Origin: an uncultured Faecalibacterium sp.
Lineage (GTDB): Bacteria > Bacillota > Clostridia > Oscillospirales > Ruminococcaceae
Direction of reading: 5' to 3'
NCBI GenBank assembly: GCA_934561555.1
Contig: CAKTGQ010000011.1
Span: forward strand, 19,267-83,266
DNA: 64,000 nucleotides
In this document: one piece after another, positions 16,162-25,471 of the stretch
Layout: each line of letters begins with the position of its first letter
How positions within the stretch are numbered: the first letter of the stretch is position 1
Notes under the pieces: model-generated
Told to the model about the DNA's origin: nothing
The model's input: the letters and a program-made list of their open reading frames with translations, nothing else
The model's database searches: none
Position numbers and translations under genes: made by a program

Positions 16162-17454
16162 TCAGATCACCCGAACTGCGCCCTGCTCCCGCAGACGCAG
16201 CACATAGCAGCTGCCCTGCCCGAACACCCGCTCAATGGCTTCATGATACCGCTTGAGCAGCCGCCCGGGCACATAGGCTTGGATGGTGCCTGCAAAGCCG
16301 CCACCCTGCATCCTCCACGCGCCCTCGGTGCCTTCCAGAATGCTCTGACTCAAGGCCAGCGCCACCGACAATCCCTGATGCCGCACATCCGCTGTGCAAT
16401 ACACGTTCTGACACAGTGCAAAGGAAGCCTGTCCGCTCTGCTTCACCAGACCTGCAAACACGGGGAACTGCTTTGTATAAAGTGCATCCCGCTGTGCCAG
16501 TGTGCGGGCGTTCTCCTCAAAATAATGGATCGCCCGCAGCACCGCACGGTCTCCACAGCGGCTGCGCAGGACAGGCAGTGCCGCCCAGAACGCGTTTTCC
16601 TCCACCTGACCCAGCAGCGGCTTGCCGAAGCAGGCGGCTACCTGCTCCATCTCCTGCCGGATGGCTGCAAACTCGCCGGTCAGCTCACTGTGACTGCCCC
16701 GGGTATCAGTGACGCAGAGGAACATCCCCTCCGGCAGCAGACCATCCGCGTGGAGTTTTTCGATCTTTGGGGTGCGCGGATCGGCAAAATCCGCAAAGAT
16801 AATGCCGCCCACCGCGCTGGTCAGCTGATCCAGCAGGCCGCTGGGCTTGCCGAAATAGGTATTTTCGGCATACTGGCAGATGCCGGCCAGCTCTGCCGGG
16901 GTCAGTCCAGTACTGTATTCCTCGTTCCAGATGGAGGCCATGCCCATCTCAAACGCCGCGGAGCTGGACAGCCCGGAGCCGCGCAGCACATCGCTGGCAG
17001 TATAGGCGTCAAAGCCGCCGATCTGCCTGCCCACCGCGCGGAAGCCCTCGGCAATGCCGCGGATCAGGCTGGCCGAGTGGGTGCTCTCCCCTGTCTGCGG
17101 CTCTGCGGTGGCAAGATCAATGACATCCAGCTTGTTGAACCCCCGGGACTTGACCCGCACATAGCCGTCCGTATTGCGGGCTGCCACCGCCACCAGATCC
17201 AGCGTGACCGCCGCCGCAAGGCCGCAGCCGCCCTGATGATCCGTATGGTTGCCGCCCAGCTCTGCCCGCCCCGGTGCAGAGTACACCTGCACCTGCCGCC
17301 CGGGACCGAAATACAGCTCGAACTGTTCCAGCGCAGCCGCATAGCGCCCGCGCTGTCGCTGCAGCACCGCCGGGTCTGCCCCATAAAGTGCAGCAAGTGC
17401 GTCGTCCCAGCTGCCTTGCAGGATCTGTTTTCTGAGTTGTGCACTGGTGGCCAT
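16162..17454 (-). CDS. galK: Galactokinase (GHMP kinase family)
   Basis: Phosphorylates galactose to galactose-1-phosphate in the Leloir pathway. The order of GHMP motifs is kept: an N-terminal galactose-binding segment, GLSSSAAFEMG (ATP loop), and a C-terminal GGGFAGTIQAYV. At 430 aa it is slightly longer than usual because of an N-terminal extension. The substrate motif reads AELGGNHTDHQ where most galactokinases have NLIGEHTDYN, so a Glu-to-Asn change is visible, and specificity could differ. The start follows GGGAGGAG. Divergent from an AraC regulator that may control it. Confidence 0.82.
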   Translation of the reverse strand: MATSAQLRKQILQGSWDDALAALYGADPAVLQRQRGRYAAALEQFELYFGPGRQVQVYSAPGRAELGGNHTDHQGGCGLAAAVTLDLVAVAARNTDGYVRVKSRGFNKLDVIDLATAEPQTGESTHSASLIRGIAEGFRAVGRQIGGFDAYTASDVLRGSGLSSSAAFEMGMASIWNEEYSTGLTPAELAGICQYAENTYFGKPSGLLDQLTSAVGGIIFADFADPRTPKIEKLHADGLLPEGMFLCVTDTRGSHSELTGEFAAIRQEMEQVAACFGKPLLGQVEENAFWAALPVLRSRCGDRAVLRAIHYFEENARTLAQRDALYTKQFPVFAGLVKQSGQASFALCQNVYCTADVRHQGLSVALALSQSILEGTEGAWRMQGGGFAGTIQAYVPGRLLKRYHEAIERVFGQGSCYVLRLREQGAVRVI

Positions 17455-17587
17455 GACAGCTCCTCCCCTCGAGAATGAACGATTCTGCTTTTTTGCCTAT
17501 TGTAATGCATTTCGGGCGATTTTTCAATTTATTTGCCTTAAAAATCCAAATTTCGTCGTCAGGCGCAAAGAATAAGATGTACTTTTG

Positions 17588-17617
17588 TTGAATTTGCAGG
17601 GTGTTCTATGGTATACT
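17588..17617 (+). promoter_or_regulatory. Promoter of the AraC regulator
   Basis: TTGAAT (17588-17593), an 18-bp spacer and TATACT (17612-17617), in the 199-bp region between divergent galK and the regulator. Confidence 0.55.
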
Positions 17618-17653
17618 GGGTGCAGAATGTGACAGGACGGAGGTAAAGCTGCC

Positions 17654-18514
17654 ATGCCAGACGTTTATAAGCAATCCTTTAAGCAGAACTATACCAACAA
17701 CATTGAATTGTCCATCTTCAACTGCGGCTTAGAGCGCTGCGCTCCGGGTCAGACATGGGGTCCCGGCATCCGTGACCACTACCTGATCCATCTGGTGGTA
17801 TCCGGCAAGGGCATCTTTGAGGTGGGCGGCCGCACTTGGGAGGTGAGCGAGGGCGATTTGTTCTTCGCCCGTCCCAGCCAGCTGATCCGCTATACCGCCG
17901 ACGAGCAGCAGCCGTGGGAGTACAGCTGGGTAGGCTTCAACGGCGCCTGTGCCCACAAGCTTGCCGCGCAGCTTCCCTTTACGGACGATGCCCCCGTGCA
18001 CCACACCAGCGACCCGGACGGGATGCGGGCCGCCCTGAACAACATCTACTCCTCCCGCGGGCTGCAACCGCAGGACGAGGCCGCCATGGTGGGGTATCTG
18101 TACCTGTTCATCGCCGCTTTGATGCGAGAGACCAGCGCAGGCAAGCCCCACACGGCCTCCTCCTCCAGCCAGTATGTGCTGAACGCCATCAAGTACATCC
18201 AGTTCAACTACTCCCACGACATCTCCATTGATGATGTAGCCAAAAGTGTGGGGGTTTCCCGCAGCCACCTGTACCGGGTGTTCATGCTGAATGTGGGCAA
18301 GAGCCCTATCGACTACCTAACCGAGTACCGCATCAATGAAGCCTGCAAACTGCTGCGCGCAGGCAACCTTTCCATTGCAGAGGTGGCGGTGTCAGTAGGC
18401 TTCTTTGACCAGTTCTATTTCTCGCGGGTGTTCAAGCGCGCCAAGGGCGTGCCGCCCAGCAAATATTTTGCCGCCCAGCAGGACGCCGACCCGGCAAGCC
18501 CTGCCCAACTGTAA
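17654..18514 (+). CDS. AraC-family transcriptional regulator
   Basis: A 286-aa regulator with an N-terminal cupin-like sugar sensor (HYLIHLVVSGKGIFEVGG at about residues 38-55) and a C-terminal pair of helix-turn-helix motifs. The latter include SVGVSRSHLYRVF and the signature SIAEVAVSVGFFDQFYFSRVFKR. It is transcribed divergently from galK over 199 bp, which suggests control of galactose or galactoside use. It lies 27 bp before rlmD on the same strand, so the two may share a transcript. Confidence 0.85.
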   Translation: MPDVYKQSFKQNYTNNIELSIFNCGLERCAPGQTWGPGIRDHYLIHLVVSGKGIFEVGGRTWEVSEGDLFFARPSQLIRYTADEQQPWEYSWVGFNGACAHKLAAQLPFTDDAPVHHTSDPDGMRAALNNIYSSRGLQPQDEAAMVGYLYLFIAALMRETSAGKPHTASSSSQYVLNAIKYIQFNYSHDISIDDVAKSVGVSRSHLYRVFMLNVGKSPIDYLTEYRINEACKLLRAGNLSIAEVAVSVGFFDQFYFSRVFKRAKGVPPSKYFAAQQDADPASPAQL

Positions 18515-18541
18515 CCTGAGCCGATCACACAAGGAGAAACC

Positions 18542-19915
18542 ATGCCTTTACAGAAAAACCAGATCCTGACCCTGCGCATCGAACGCCTTTCCAGCGACGG
18601 CAGCGGCGTTGCCCATAGTGCCGATGGCGAGGCCGTATTTGTGCCCGGTACCGCCCCGGGGGACGAAGCCCGGGTGCGCATCGTGAAGGACTGCGGCCGG
18701 TATGCCTTTGGCATTTTGGACGAGCTGCTCACCCCCTCGCCGGACCGCATTCCGGTGGACTGCCCGGTGGCAGGCCCCTGCGGCGGGTGCAGCCTGCGGC
18801 ATCTGGACTACGCCGCTGAGCTGCGCGCCAAACAGGAAAGCGTACTGGACGCTTTCCGCCGCATTGGCGGGCTGGAGGTGCCAGTGCTGGACATTCTGCC
18901 CTCCCCGGAGGTAGACCGCTACCGCAACAAGGTGCAGTTCCCTGTAGGCGTGGACAAGACCGGCGTGCCCTGCATCGGCTTCTACGCTGGGCGCACTCAC
19001 CGCATCGTCCCTTGCCCGGACTGCAAGCTGCAGCCCGGTGTGCTGAACGAGATCGGCAACGCGCTGTGCGCCTTTTTTGCGCAGCAGGGCATCCGCCCCT
19101 ACGACGAGCAGAGCGGCAAGGGACTGGTGCGGCACATCTTCCTGCGGCGCGGTGCGCACAGCGGGCAGATCATGCTGTGTCTGGTATGCACCCGTGCAAA
19201 GCTGCCCCATGCAGAGCAGCTTTGCACCGCACTGCGGGAGCAGTTTCCGGCTATCAGCACCATTCTGCTCAACGTCAACGCCAAAAATACCAACGTCATT
19301 CTGGGCAGCGAGAATCACATCCTGTACGGCCCGGGCTACATTGAGGACACTCTTTGCGGCGTGCCGGTGCGCCTGGGGCCACTATCCTTCTATCAGGTCA
19401 ACACGCTTGCTGCCGAGCGGCTATACGGGATTGCTGCGCAGTACGCGCAGCTGACCCCGGACGACGTGCTGCTGGATCTCTACTGCGGCATGGGCACCAT
19501 CGGCCTTTCCATGGCAGATCAATGCCGGGAGCTGATCGGCGTGGAGATCGTGCCGGAGGCCATCGAGAGCGCCAAGGCCAACGCCGCCCGCATAGGCGAG
19601 GCCGTAGCCGCCAAGAGCCGCTTCCTCTGCGCCGACGCTGGGCAGGCGGCTACCCAGCTGGCCGCCGAGGGCCTGCACCCGGACATCGTAATGCTGGACC
19701 CGCCCCGCAAGGGCTGCGATGAAGCTACTCTCTCTGCCGTGGTGCGCATGGCACCCCGCCGGGTAGTTTATGTCAGCTGCAACCCCGCCACCGCCGCCCG
19801 GGACTCCGCATGGCTGGAAAAGAATGGATATCATACAGAAGAGGTGCAGCCGGTGGATCTGTTCCCGAGGACGAAGCATGTGGAGTGCGTACTCTTGATG
19901 TCAAAAGTGCGGTAA
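18542..19915 (+). CDS. rlmD: 23S rRNA (uracil-C5)-methyltransferase, RlmD/RumA type
   Basis: S-adenosylmethionine-dependent m5U methyltransferase acting on 23S rRNA. A TRAM RNA-binding domain occupies residues 1-60. An iron-sulfur Cys set (CPVAGPCGGCSLRHLDY and a CPDC further on) follows. Then come the SAM motif DLYCGMGTIGL, the DPPRKG motif and the catalytic VYVSCNPATAARD. The C-terminus, DLFPRTKHVECVLLMSKVR, is complete. A terminator follows. Its last codons contain a 15-base stretch matching 13 of 15 bases of two copies near 54.2 kb, making this 3' end a candidate integration site for the downstream mobile region. Confidence 0.92.
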   Translation: MPLQKNQILTLRIERLSSDGSGVAHSADGEAVFVPGTAPGDEARVRIVKDCGRYAFGILDELLTPSPDRIPVDCPVAGPCGGCSLRHLDYAAELRAKQESVLDAFRRIGGLEVPVLDILPSPEVDRYRNKVQFPVGVDKTGVPCIGFYAGRTHRIVPCPDCKLQPGVLNEIGNALCAFFAQQGIRPYDEQSGKGLVRHIFLRRGAHSGQIMLCLVCTRAKLPHAEQLCTALREQFPAISTILLNVNAKNTNVILGSENHILYGPGYIEDTLCGVPVRLGPLSFYQVNTLAAERLYGIAAQYAQLTPDDVLLDLYCGMGTIGLSMADQCRELIGVEIVPEAIESAKANAARIGEAVAAKSRFLCADAGQAATQLAAEGLHPDIVMLDPPRKGCDEATLSAVVRMAPRRVVYVSCNPATAARDSAWLEKNGYHTEEVQPVDLFPRTKHVECVLLMSKVR

Positions 19916-19965
19916 TATTGTGCGGTGATTCGTTCAATATTGTTTGGACATCATTTTACAGTCTG

Positions 19966-20005
19966 AACCGTTCTCGTCCTTGGAAACAGGTCGAGGGCGG
20001 TTTTT
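19966..20005 (+). terminator. Terminator of rlmD
   Basis: AACCGTTCTCG (19966-19976) pairs with CGAGGGCGGTT (19992-20002) using two G-T pairs, followed by TTTTTG. From 20006 to 20160 I see nothing identifiable. Confidence 0.75.
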
Positions 20006-20160
20006 GAGAATTCGGGCAGTATCCAAATCATAGCCACGGGGGTAGCAGATAATTGAGTATATGGATTGGATGTTTACGCTAACAGCGAATCCGGCAACTC
20101 AGGTATCTGGTGGGTTTCAGTGTAGGATTTGGATATCGTCAACGTGGTATATAATGTTAT

Positions 20161-21204
20161 ATGCTTACTGATAAAATGACCGCTGTTAAAATAGCTATTG
20201 AAAGCACCTTGACAACTGCTTTTCCATTAGACTATATAAATTTTGTTCTATCCGGAAACATTACCATTGGCGATTTGGTTGTTCAAATCATGGTTGAGTG
20301 TTGTAAGTATGCTTTTGACTTTACCGCAGAAAAACATTCTCTCCGGTACTATTTGCAACGTTCCAACTTACTTGAAGATGGCCAGCGGATGCTGATTCAT
20401 CGTACCCTAAAGAAAATCAACGAACACAGATTAGCAAGATATGGCATTATAAAAGATCAGACCGGCATAGAACTTCACGATTTAGTGCCTAAGAATATGA
20501 GTAATATCTCTGATCGGCTTAGTGGTTATGAATTTAATGCATTTCAGTTCTGGGAAATTCAAAATGTTCAAGACTTAAGGCTTATCGACGAAATTATCTC
20601 CGGAAAAATATACGGAAAGAACTTTAGTCATCGTATGTTTCGGGATTGTGCTACCGAGTACGATAACTCTGTCATCAAGCTTTTACATCAAACCTCCTTA
20701 GCTTCCGATAAACTATTTTCTTCACTTGCCTTATTTGTCATAGCATGGAACTATTCGTTTGATTTTTATTACTCAATCGCTTCTGAAATGGAACGACTCA
20801 ACATCTCCCACGTTCCGGATCTTGGGCGACGTTGTTCTCTATTTTGTGGTTCAGTAGCTATTGATTCACATCTTTTTAAGGGACGAATCTATGCTGATAG
20901 CCGAATGCTCCATCTTCGAAAAAAATTCATTCATGAATTTGTATCCTACAGCCCAACAGAATTTGGATATATTGAATCGCAGTATACCGAAGCACTTGTT
21001 TTATGTTCAATCCTTTGCCAACGTTTTAGGAATTGGTTCGTTAAAAATACAACACCGGAAGATTGGTCATCTGTATTAGACACATATAACATAGCTTCTT
21101 GCTTCATCACAGAAAAACAGTGGTCAAACAAAAAGATACGATACGTTAAAGAAATCTACAAAGAAACTCATATAGATATCAAAAATCCTAATTTTCGTTA
21201 TTAA
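20161..21204 (+). CDS. Hypothetical protein, AT-rich gene
   Basis: I do not recognise this 347-aa protein. It is soluble-looking, with no signal peptide or clear membrane segment; Tyr, Phe, Ile and Lys are frequent. A short hydrophobic run (LFSSLALFVIAW, around residue 186-197) is probably core structure. The DNA is clearly AT-richer than the upstream rlmD, consistent with acquisition. No good ribosome binding site precedes the ATG, and the start could lie elsewhere. It shares strand and neighbourhood with a 49-aa gene and abuts the phage-derived element on the opposite strand, so it may be cargo. Confidence 0.5.
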   Translation: MLTDKMTAVKIAIESTLTTAFPLDYINFVLSGNITIGDLVVQIMVECCKYAFDFTAEKHSLRYYLQRSNLLEDGQRMLIHRTLKKINEHRLARYGIIKDQTGIELHDLVPKNMSNISDRLSGYEFNAFQFWEIQNVQDLRLIDEIISGKIYGKNFSHRMFRDCATEYDNSVIKLLHQTSLASDKLFSSLALFVIAWNYSFDFYYSIASEMERLNISHVPDLGRRCSLFCGSVAIDSHLFKGRIYADSRMLHLRKKFIHEFVSYSPTEFGYIESQYTEALVLCSILCQRFRNWFVKNTTPEDWSSVLDTYNIASCFITEKQWSNKKIRYVKEIYKETHIDIKNPNFRY

Positions 21205-21259
21205 TGTTGCCTCTTTCGTTTTGGTAAAATTAGTTCATCAAAACAAAGGAGGCTTCCCA

Positions 21260-21409
21260 ATGGAAGAGAACAAATCTACCGTTACCATCCTTGACATTCA
21301 AAATGAATCGCGCCCTTTAAGTGATATCGTAATTATCGAAATTGTACACGCATTCAAGGATATCATTATTGAATGGATTGACGCTCGTTATCGTTTTCAA
21401 AAAGAATAA
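21260..21409 (+). CDS. Small acidic hypothetical protein (49 aa)
   Basis: A short reading frame starting MEENKSTVTILD behind a strong AAAGGAGG. No recognised motif; a hydrophobic stretch SDIVIIEIVHAFKDIIIEW could form an amphipathic helix. It follows the 347-aa unknown gene by 55 bp and is closed by a hairpin terminator. The strong ribosome binding site and terminator argue it is real. Its role is unknown. Confidence 0.5.
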   Translation: MEENKSTVTILDIQNESRPLSDIVIIEIVHAFKDIIIEWIDARYRFQKE

Positions 21410-21415
21410 GCAATA

Positions 21416-21475
21416 AAGCCGCCAGCGTATCATGTGCTAATCACACGGTACACTGGCGGCTTATCCTTTTTCCTT
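21416..21475 (+). terminator. Hairpin terminator between cargo genes and recombinases
   Basis: AAGCCGCCAG (21416-21425) pairs with CTGGCGGCTT (21453-21462), extended inward with a few mismatches. TTATCCTTTTT follows. It may also stop minus-strand transcription from the recombinases. Confidence 0.65.
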
Positions 21476-21498
21476 ATTTTCTTCTCTCACATAATTTT

Positions 21499-23058
21499 TC
21501 ATGCAGGCACATCAATACTCAGCCCGGATTTCAGTTCCACAGTATAATGGTCATCCCAGACTGTGATTTGCCGAAACCAGCGTTTGGCCACCTTCTCATC
21601 AAACTCGGTCAGCTCGTTGCTCTGCTGCCCGATAAAATCCTGCAGCTCCTTGATGCGCTCCATCTGGATGGCCTTGGTTGTTTCATCGGAATCCGTCTGC
21701 TGCTGCAACTCTCGCAGGTGGAAGATTTCCTCGGCAACATCATCGTAGGCTTCCCGATCATTGGCACGGTTCAACAGTTTCTGTTGGAGCACCAGCAGCC
21801 GCTCCGCAATGCGGTCTTTCTGGGCAGAAGTGTCATTCCGCAGGACCTGCATCAGATTCTTCTGGAGCTGTTCCTTATATGTAGTCTTCGAACCCAACAT
21901 CTCGTTCAAAGCTTTCAAAACGACCTGTTCCAGTTCTTTTTCGTTGACAGTTCTGGCATTACAGACCCCACCACCCTGTTCCAGTCTGCTTGCGCACCGC
22001 CAAACAATGGAACGACAGCCGTGGTTATTCCAGTGAATACGTCGAAAAACTTCACCGCAGTTTCCGCAGACCACCATCTGCGAAAAGCAGTGCGTGCAAC
22101 TGTACATCCGCTTTTTACCACTGGGGCTGGCCTGCACATTCCTGCGCCATACCAGTTCCTCCTGCACCTTCATGTAGATTTCCTTGGGGATAATGGCCTC
22201 ATGGTCGTCTTCTACATAATATTGTGGCGCGATGCCATTGTTAGCCACACGGGTCTTGTTCAAAATGTCGATGGTGCAGGTCTTCTGGAGCAGGGCATCG
22301 CCGATGTACTTCTCATTGGTAAGGATTTTCTTAACGGTGCTGGTGTACCACTTCTTATTCCCTGCCCCGGTCAGGATGCCATCCGTTTCCAGTCCATGGC
22401 AAATCATGTCCATGCTGGCACCTTCCAGATACTCCCGATAAATGCGTTTTACCACTTCTGCCTGCTCCGGGTCAATGATAAGATGCCCCTCAGTATCTTT
22501 GGTGTACCCCAGAAAGCGGTTATGGTTCACCTGCACCTTCCCCTGCTTATTGCGGAAGTCGATGCCCAGTTTCACATTCTTGCTGATGGATTCTGATTCC
22601 TGCTGAGCAAGAGATGCCATGATGGTGATCATCACCTCGCCCTTGGCATCCAGCGTGTTGATGTTCTCTTTCTGAAAATAAACTGCGATGCCTTTTTCTT
22701 TCAGCAGACGAATGTATTTCAGGCAGTCCAGCGTATTACGGGCAAACCGGCTGATGGATTTGGTCAGCACCATGTCGATGTTTCCAGCCTTGCACTCCTC
22801 AATCATACGGTTGAACTCGTCACGCTTTTTCGTGTTGGTGCCAGAGATGCCCTCATCTGCAAAGATACCCGCCAGTTCCCACTCCGGATTGTTTTCAATC
22901 AGCTCGGTGTAATATTTGATTTGGGCATCGTAGCTGGTGGCCTGCTCATCGCTGTCTGTGCTGACACGGCAGTAGGCTGCCACTTTGAGTTTCTGTTGAC
23001 TCGCAAGGGGTATACCCTTTGCTGTTTTCCGTGCAGGGATGACCGTAATACTTTTCAT
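21499..23058 (-). CDS. Large serine recombinase (1)
   Basis: Site-specific recombinase of 519 aa that would insert or excise the element through a serine-linked intermediate. The N-terminal resolvase domain shows the nucleophile motif [13 protein letters not shown] with its Ser near residue 34, and [15 protein letters not shown] further on. A recombinase domain follows (about 170-280). A zinc ribbon with CxxC pairs ([14 protein letters not shown]) and a long C-terminal coiled coil complete the usual layout. Last of three recombinase-family genes on one transcript. Confidence 0.9.
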   Translation of the reverse strand: MKSITVIPARKTAKGIPLASQQKLKVAAYCRVSTDSDEQATSYDAQIKYYTELIENNPEWELAGIFADEGISGTNTKKRDEFNRMIEECKAGNIDMVLTKSISRFARNTLDCLKYIRLLKEKGIAVYFQKENINTLDAKGEVMITIMASLAQQESESISKNVKLGIDFRNKQGKVQVNHNRFLGYTKDTEGHLIIDPEQAEVVKRIYREYLEGASMDMICHGLETDGILTGAGNKKWYTSTVKKILTNEKYIGDALLQKTCTIDILNKTRVANNGIAPQYYVEDDHEAIIPKEIYMKVQEELVWRRNVQASPSGKKRMYSCTHCFSQMVVCGNCGEVFRRIHWNNHGCRSIVWRCASRLEQGGGVCNARTVNEKELEQVVLKALNEMLGSKTTYKEQLQKNLMQVLRNDTSAQKDRIAERLLVLQQKLLNRANDREAYDDVAEEIFHLRELQQQTDSDETTKAIQMERIKELQDFIGQQSNELTEFDEKVAKRWFRQITVWDDHYTVELKSGLSIDVPA

Positions 23059-23085
23059 TCGACTTCCTCCCGATTTTTTACACTG

Positions 23086-23493
23086 TTATTCAGGATTTTC
23101 CTGAATCAGACTATACAGGTACTCTGCCTGCCGCGCAGGGTCATCATAATACTCCTCAATTTTCGCCAGCGTAAAGACCGTGGGCACCGCTTTTTGAATC
23201 TTGGGCTTTTTCAGGTTTGTCCGGCCCAGCTTTTCTGCGCGGTGCTTTCGTTCCACTGCCGCCTTTTCAAAGGTGCTTTTGTCGATAAGCTGCGGATAAA
23301 AGCTATCACCAATATAGTGCTGATTTGACAGCAGTTTTGCCACCATTCCATGCGGGATATGAATTCCAGCTTCGTTGGCAGCTTTGGAAAGTGACATTCC
23401 TGCAAGATAATTCTGAAAAAGCAGTTGTATTTTCTTCTGCGCAGGCTTATCCGCCACAGCCCTGCCATCTACAACTTTGTATCCGTATAGCAT
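23086..23493 (-). CDS. Small recombinase-domain protein without catalytic domain
   Basis: A 135-aa protein matching only the middle recombinase domain of large serine recombinases (YGYKVVDGRAVADKPAQ, AAN.AGI, HYIGDSFYPQLIDKSTFEKA). The catalytic resolvase domain is absent. Its start lies just past the stop of the upstream recombinase (TGAGATG), so translation is coupled. It could be a DNA-binding accessory, a directionality factor or a gene remnant. Intact coupling and a full open frame favour a functional accessory protein. Confidence 0.7.
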   Translation of the reverse strand: MLYGYKVVDGRAVADKPAQKKIQLLFQNYLAGMSLSKAANEAGIHIPHGMVAKLLSNQHYIGDSFYPQLIDKSTFEKAAVERKHRAEKLGRTNLKKPKIQKAVPTVFTLAKIEEYYDDPARQAEYLYSLIQENPE

Positions 23494-23494
23494 C

Positions 23495-25045
23495 TCAAAT
23501 TCTCTCCCTGAGCGTCAGCCCACATTTCAATACAACGCCGATTTCGTTTCTGGAATAAACTGTGATAAAATCTACGAACTGCTGGAACAGTTTGCTATTC
23601 CATTCTTCCTGCATTTCTGCTTTTTCTACGAACTTCAGCAGCTTTTCTGTTTCTGCCGTCTGCACTGCATCTGTGGTTTGGCTCTTTTTCAGCGTTTCGA
23701 TTTCCGACCGGAATTCTTCACACTGTGCAAGCAGGCCATTGTTTTCTCGGCTGTAAAGCACCTGGTCGATGTACCCATGCGCCATCAGACGAGTTAAAGT
23801 TTCCCGTTGCTCCGTATTTTGCGTGATAAGCCCCTGCAAATACTGGATGCGCAGCTGGCTGTCATCCTGCGAAGTGCTTTTTAATGCTTTCAGGTACGGT
23901 TTTAAGACCAGCCGACTGCCGTAAATCAGCTTGTTCAGCATGGTGGTAAACGTCAGCTTGATATCCTCATCCCGGACAGACTGGATGGAGCATTTGGTTT
24001 TGTCAGCTATGTGTGTTCCACAGCACCATGCGGCATATTTGCCACCCTTGCCAGTGTTCACCCTGCGCTTAAATGTACCACCACATTCTGCGCAGCGAAT
24101 CAAGCCGGAAAATGTATAACGGTTCTGATATTTGTTTACGCCTTTCTGAATATTTTTCTCTGCTGCCCTCTGCTCTAAAAGTACTGCAGCAGCGTCAAAG
24201 TCTTCTTGGCTGATGATTGCCTCGTGGTGCTCCTGCACACAGTACATATCCATCTCACCCGTGTTCCGGTGCCGGTTGAACTGCTCATCCGTAAAGGTCT
24301 TCTGTAACAGGGCATCTCCCACATACCGCTCGTTGGTCAGCATTCCAAGGATGGAAGTCGAAGTCCAATGGTCGCACCGCTGGGCAGGGATACCATCATC
24401 GTTCAGGTCGGCAGCTATCGTTCCTGCTCCTTTGCCGACCAGCATCTCCGCAAAAATGCGCTTCACCACTTTCGCCTGCACAGGGTCTACCACAAGATTT
24501 TTGCCATCCCAGCGGTAGCCATACGGTGCAGAGCAGAGTTTATACGTACCATCCTGAAAACGATTCTTAATAGACCACTTGCTGTTTTCAGAAATGGACA
24601 CCGATTCGCTTTCTGCCAGACTGCTCAGTGTGGACAGCAGAAACTCCCCTTCCATCTCACTGGTGTTCAGGTTTTCTTTTTCAAAATAAATGGCAATGTG
24701 CAGTTCCATCAGCCTGCGCACCAGTTCCAGACAGTCAGCAGTGTTACGGGAAAGTCTGCTGATGGATTTTGTCAGGATGAAGTCAATTTTTCCTGCCTCG
24801 CAATCTTCCATCATGCGGAGCAGGTCTGGCCGCTTGTCTTTCTTAGTTCCGGTGATACCTTCATCATAATAGATGCCCACCAGCACCCAGTCTGCTCGGC
24901 TTCCAATATAGCTTTCGTAATAGCTTTTCTGGGTTTCCAGACTTTCCAGCTGGGCATCCATATCCGTGGACACCCGGCAATACGCTGCTACGCGCAGCTT
25001 CTTCTGTTTTCTTGGAATCAGGTCGATTCTTGATACGGTTTTCAT
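23495..25045 (-). CDS. Large serine recombinase (2)
   Basis: A second 516-aa large serine recombinase. The nucleophile motif is [13 protein letters not shown], followed by IDFILTKSISRLSRN. The recombinase domain, a zinc ribbon (CAECGGTFKRR...WCCG) and a Glu/Gln-rich coiled coil follow. It is clearly related to, but not a copy of, recombinase 1. The start follows GGAGGAGGTGA. Two full recombinases plus a small partner on one transcript recall multi-recombinase systems such as ccrAB, where both are needed for movement. Confidence 0.9.
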   Translation of the reverse strand: MKTVSRIDLIPRKQKKLRVAAYCRVSTDMDAQLESLETQKSYYESYIGSRADWVLVGIYYDEGITGTKKDKRPDLLRMMEDCEAGKIDFILTKSISRLSRNTADCLELVRRLMELHIAIYFEKENLNTSEMEGEFLLSTLSSLAESESVSISENSKWSIKNRFQDGTYKLCSAPYGYRWDGKNLVVDPVQAKVVKRIFAEMLVGKGAGTIAADLNDDGIPAQRCDHWTSTSILGMLTNERYVGDALLQKTFTDEQFNRHRNTGEMDMYCVQEHHEAIISQEDFDAAAVLLEQRAAEKNIQKGVNKYQNRYTFSGLIRCAECGGTFKRRVNTGKGGKYAAWCCGTHIADKTKCSIQSVRDEDIKLTFTTMLNKLIYGSRLVLKPYLKALKSTSQDDSQLRIQYLQGLITQNTEQRETLTRLMAHGYIDQVLYSRENNGLLAQCEEFRSEIETLKKSQTTDAVQTAETEKLLKFVEKAEMQEEWNSKLFQQFVDFITVYSRNEIGVVLKCGLTLRERI

Positions 25046-25097
25046 GAGTTGCCGTCACCTCCTCCATGTTGTATGCTACCCTCAATCCACCTTATTA

Positions 25098-25331
25098 TCA
25101 AGCGATTTTCGGCATTAGTTCGGCCAGATATGGGTAGAATGTCTTGCGGTTCAGTTCGGTCAATTTGTGAAATTCCGACAATGCGATCAACTTGTTTTCC
25201 AAAAGCAGTTCTGCTGCTTTCTGCGCCATAAAATAATCATAGTCGCGCTGCACCTCCTCTGGTGCCCAGTTTTTCTCCTGCTGAAGCGTGGTATTGCACA
25301 ACGGTTGTGTAACTTTGCAAACCTGTGACAT
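25098..25331 (-). CDS. Small conserved-looking protein upstream of the recombinases
   Basis: A 77-aa protein with an AAGGAGG site. It contains EEVQRDYDYFMAQKAAELL and ends SEFHKLTELNRKTFYPYLAELMPKIA. It resembles short proteins that often precede serine recombinases in Firmicute elements, possibly with a SHOCT-like C-terminal helix. It heads the recombinase operon (53-bp gap). A role in excision control is plausible but unproven. Confidence 0.6.
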   Translation of the reverse strand: MSQVCKVTQPLCNTTLQQEKNWAPEEVQRDYDYFMAQKAAELLLENKLIALSEFHKLTELNRKTFYPYLAELMPKIA

Positions 25332-25397
25332 AGCGGTTCCTCCTTAATTCGAGATGTAAACCGCTTCAGCTTTTTATGAGAAATGACACCTATATGT

Positions 25398-25426
25398 AAA
25401 AAGGCCCATGCTTTTTCGCACAGGCC
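25398..25426 (-). terminator. Terminator of the capsid operon
   Basis: On the minus strand GGCCTGTGC (25418-25426) pairs with GCATGGGCC (25403-25411) with two G-T pairs, then TTTTT. It separates the head genes from the recombinase operon. Confidence 0.7.
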
Positions 25427-25471
25427 CTGTGTCGGCATTTACGTGGTAGGTTTAGCCTCCCCCGCCCTACA

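Noticed and set aside
19916..20160. Short plus-strand frame across the end of rlmD
   Set aside because: It overlaps the rlmD 3' end and its terminator in another frame, and has no start site of its own.
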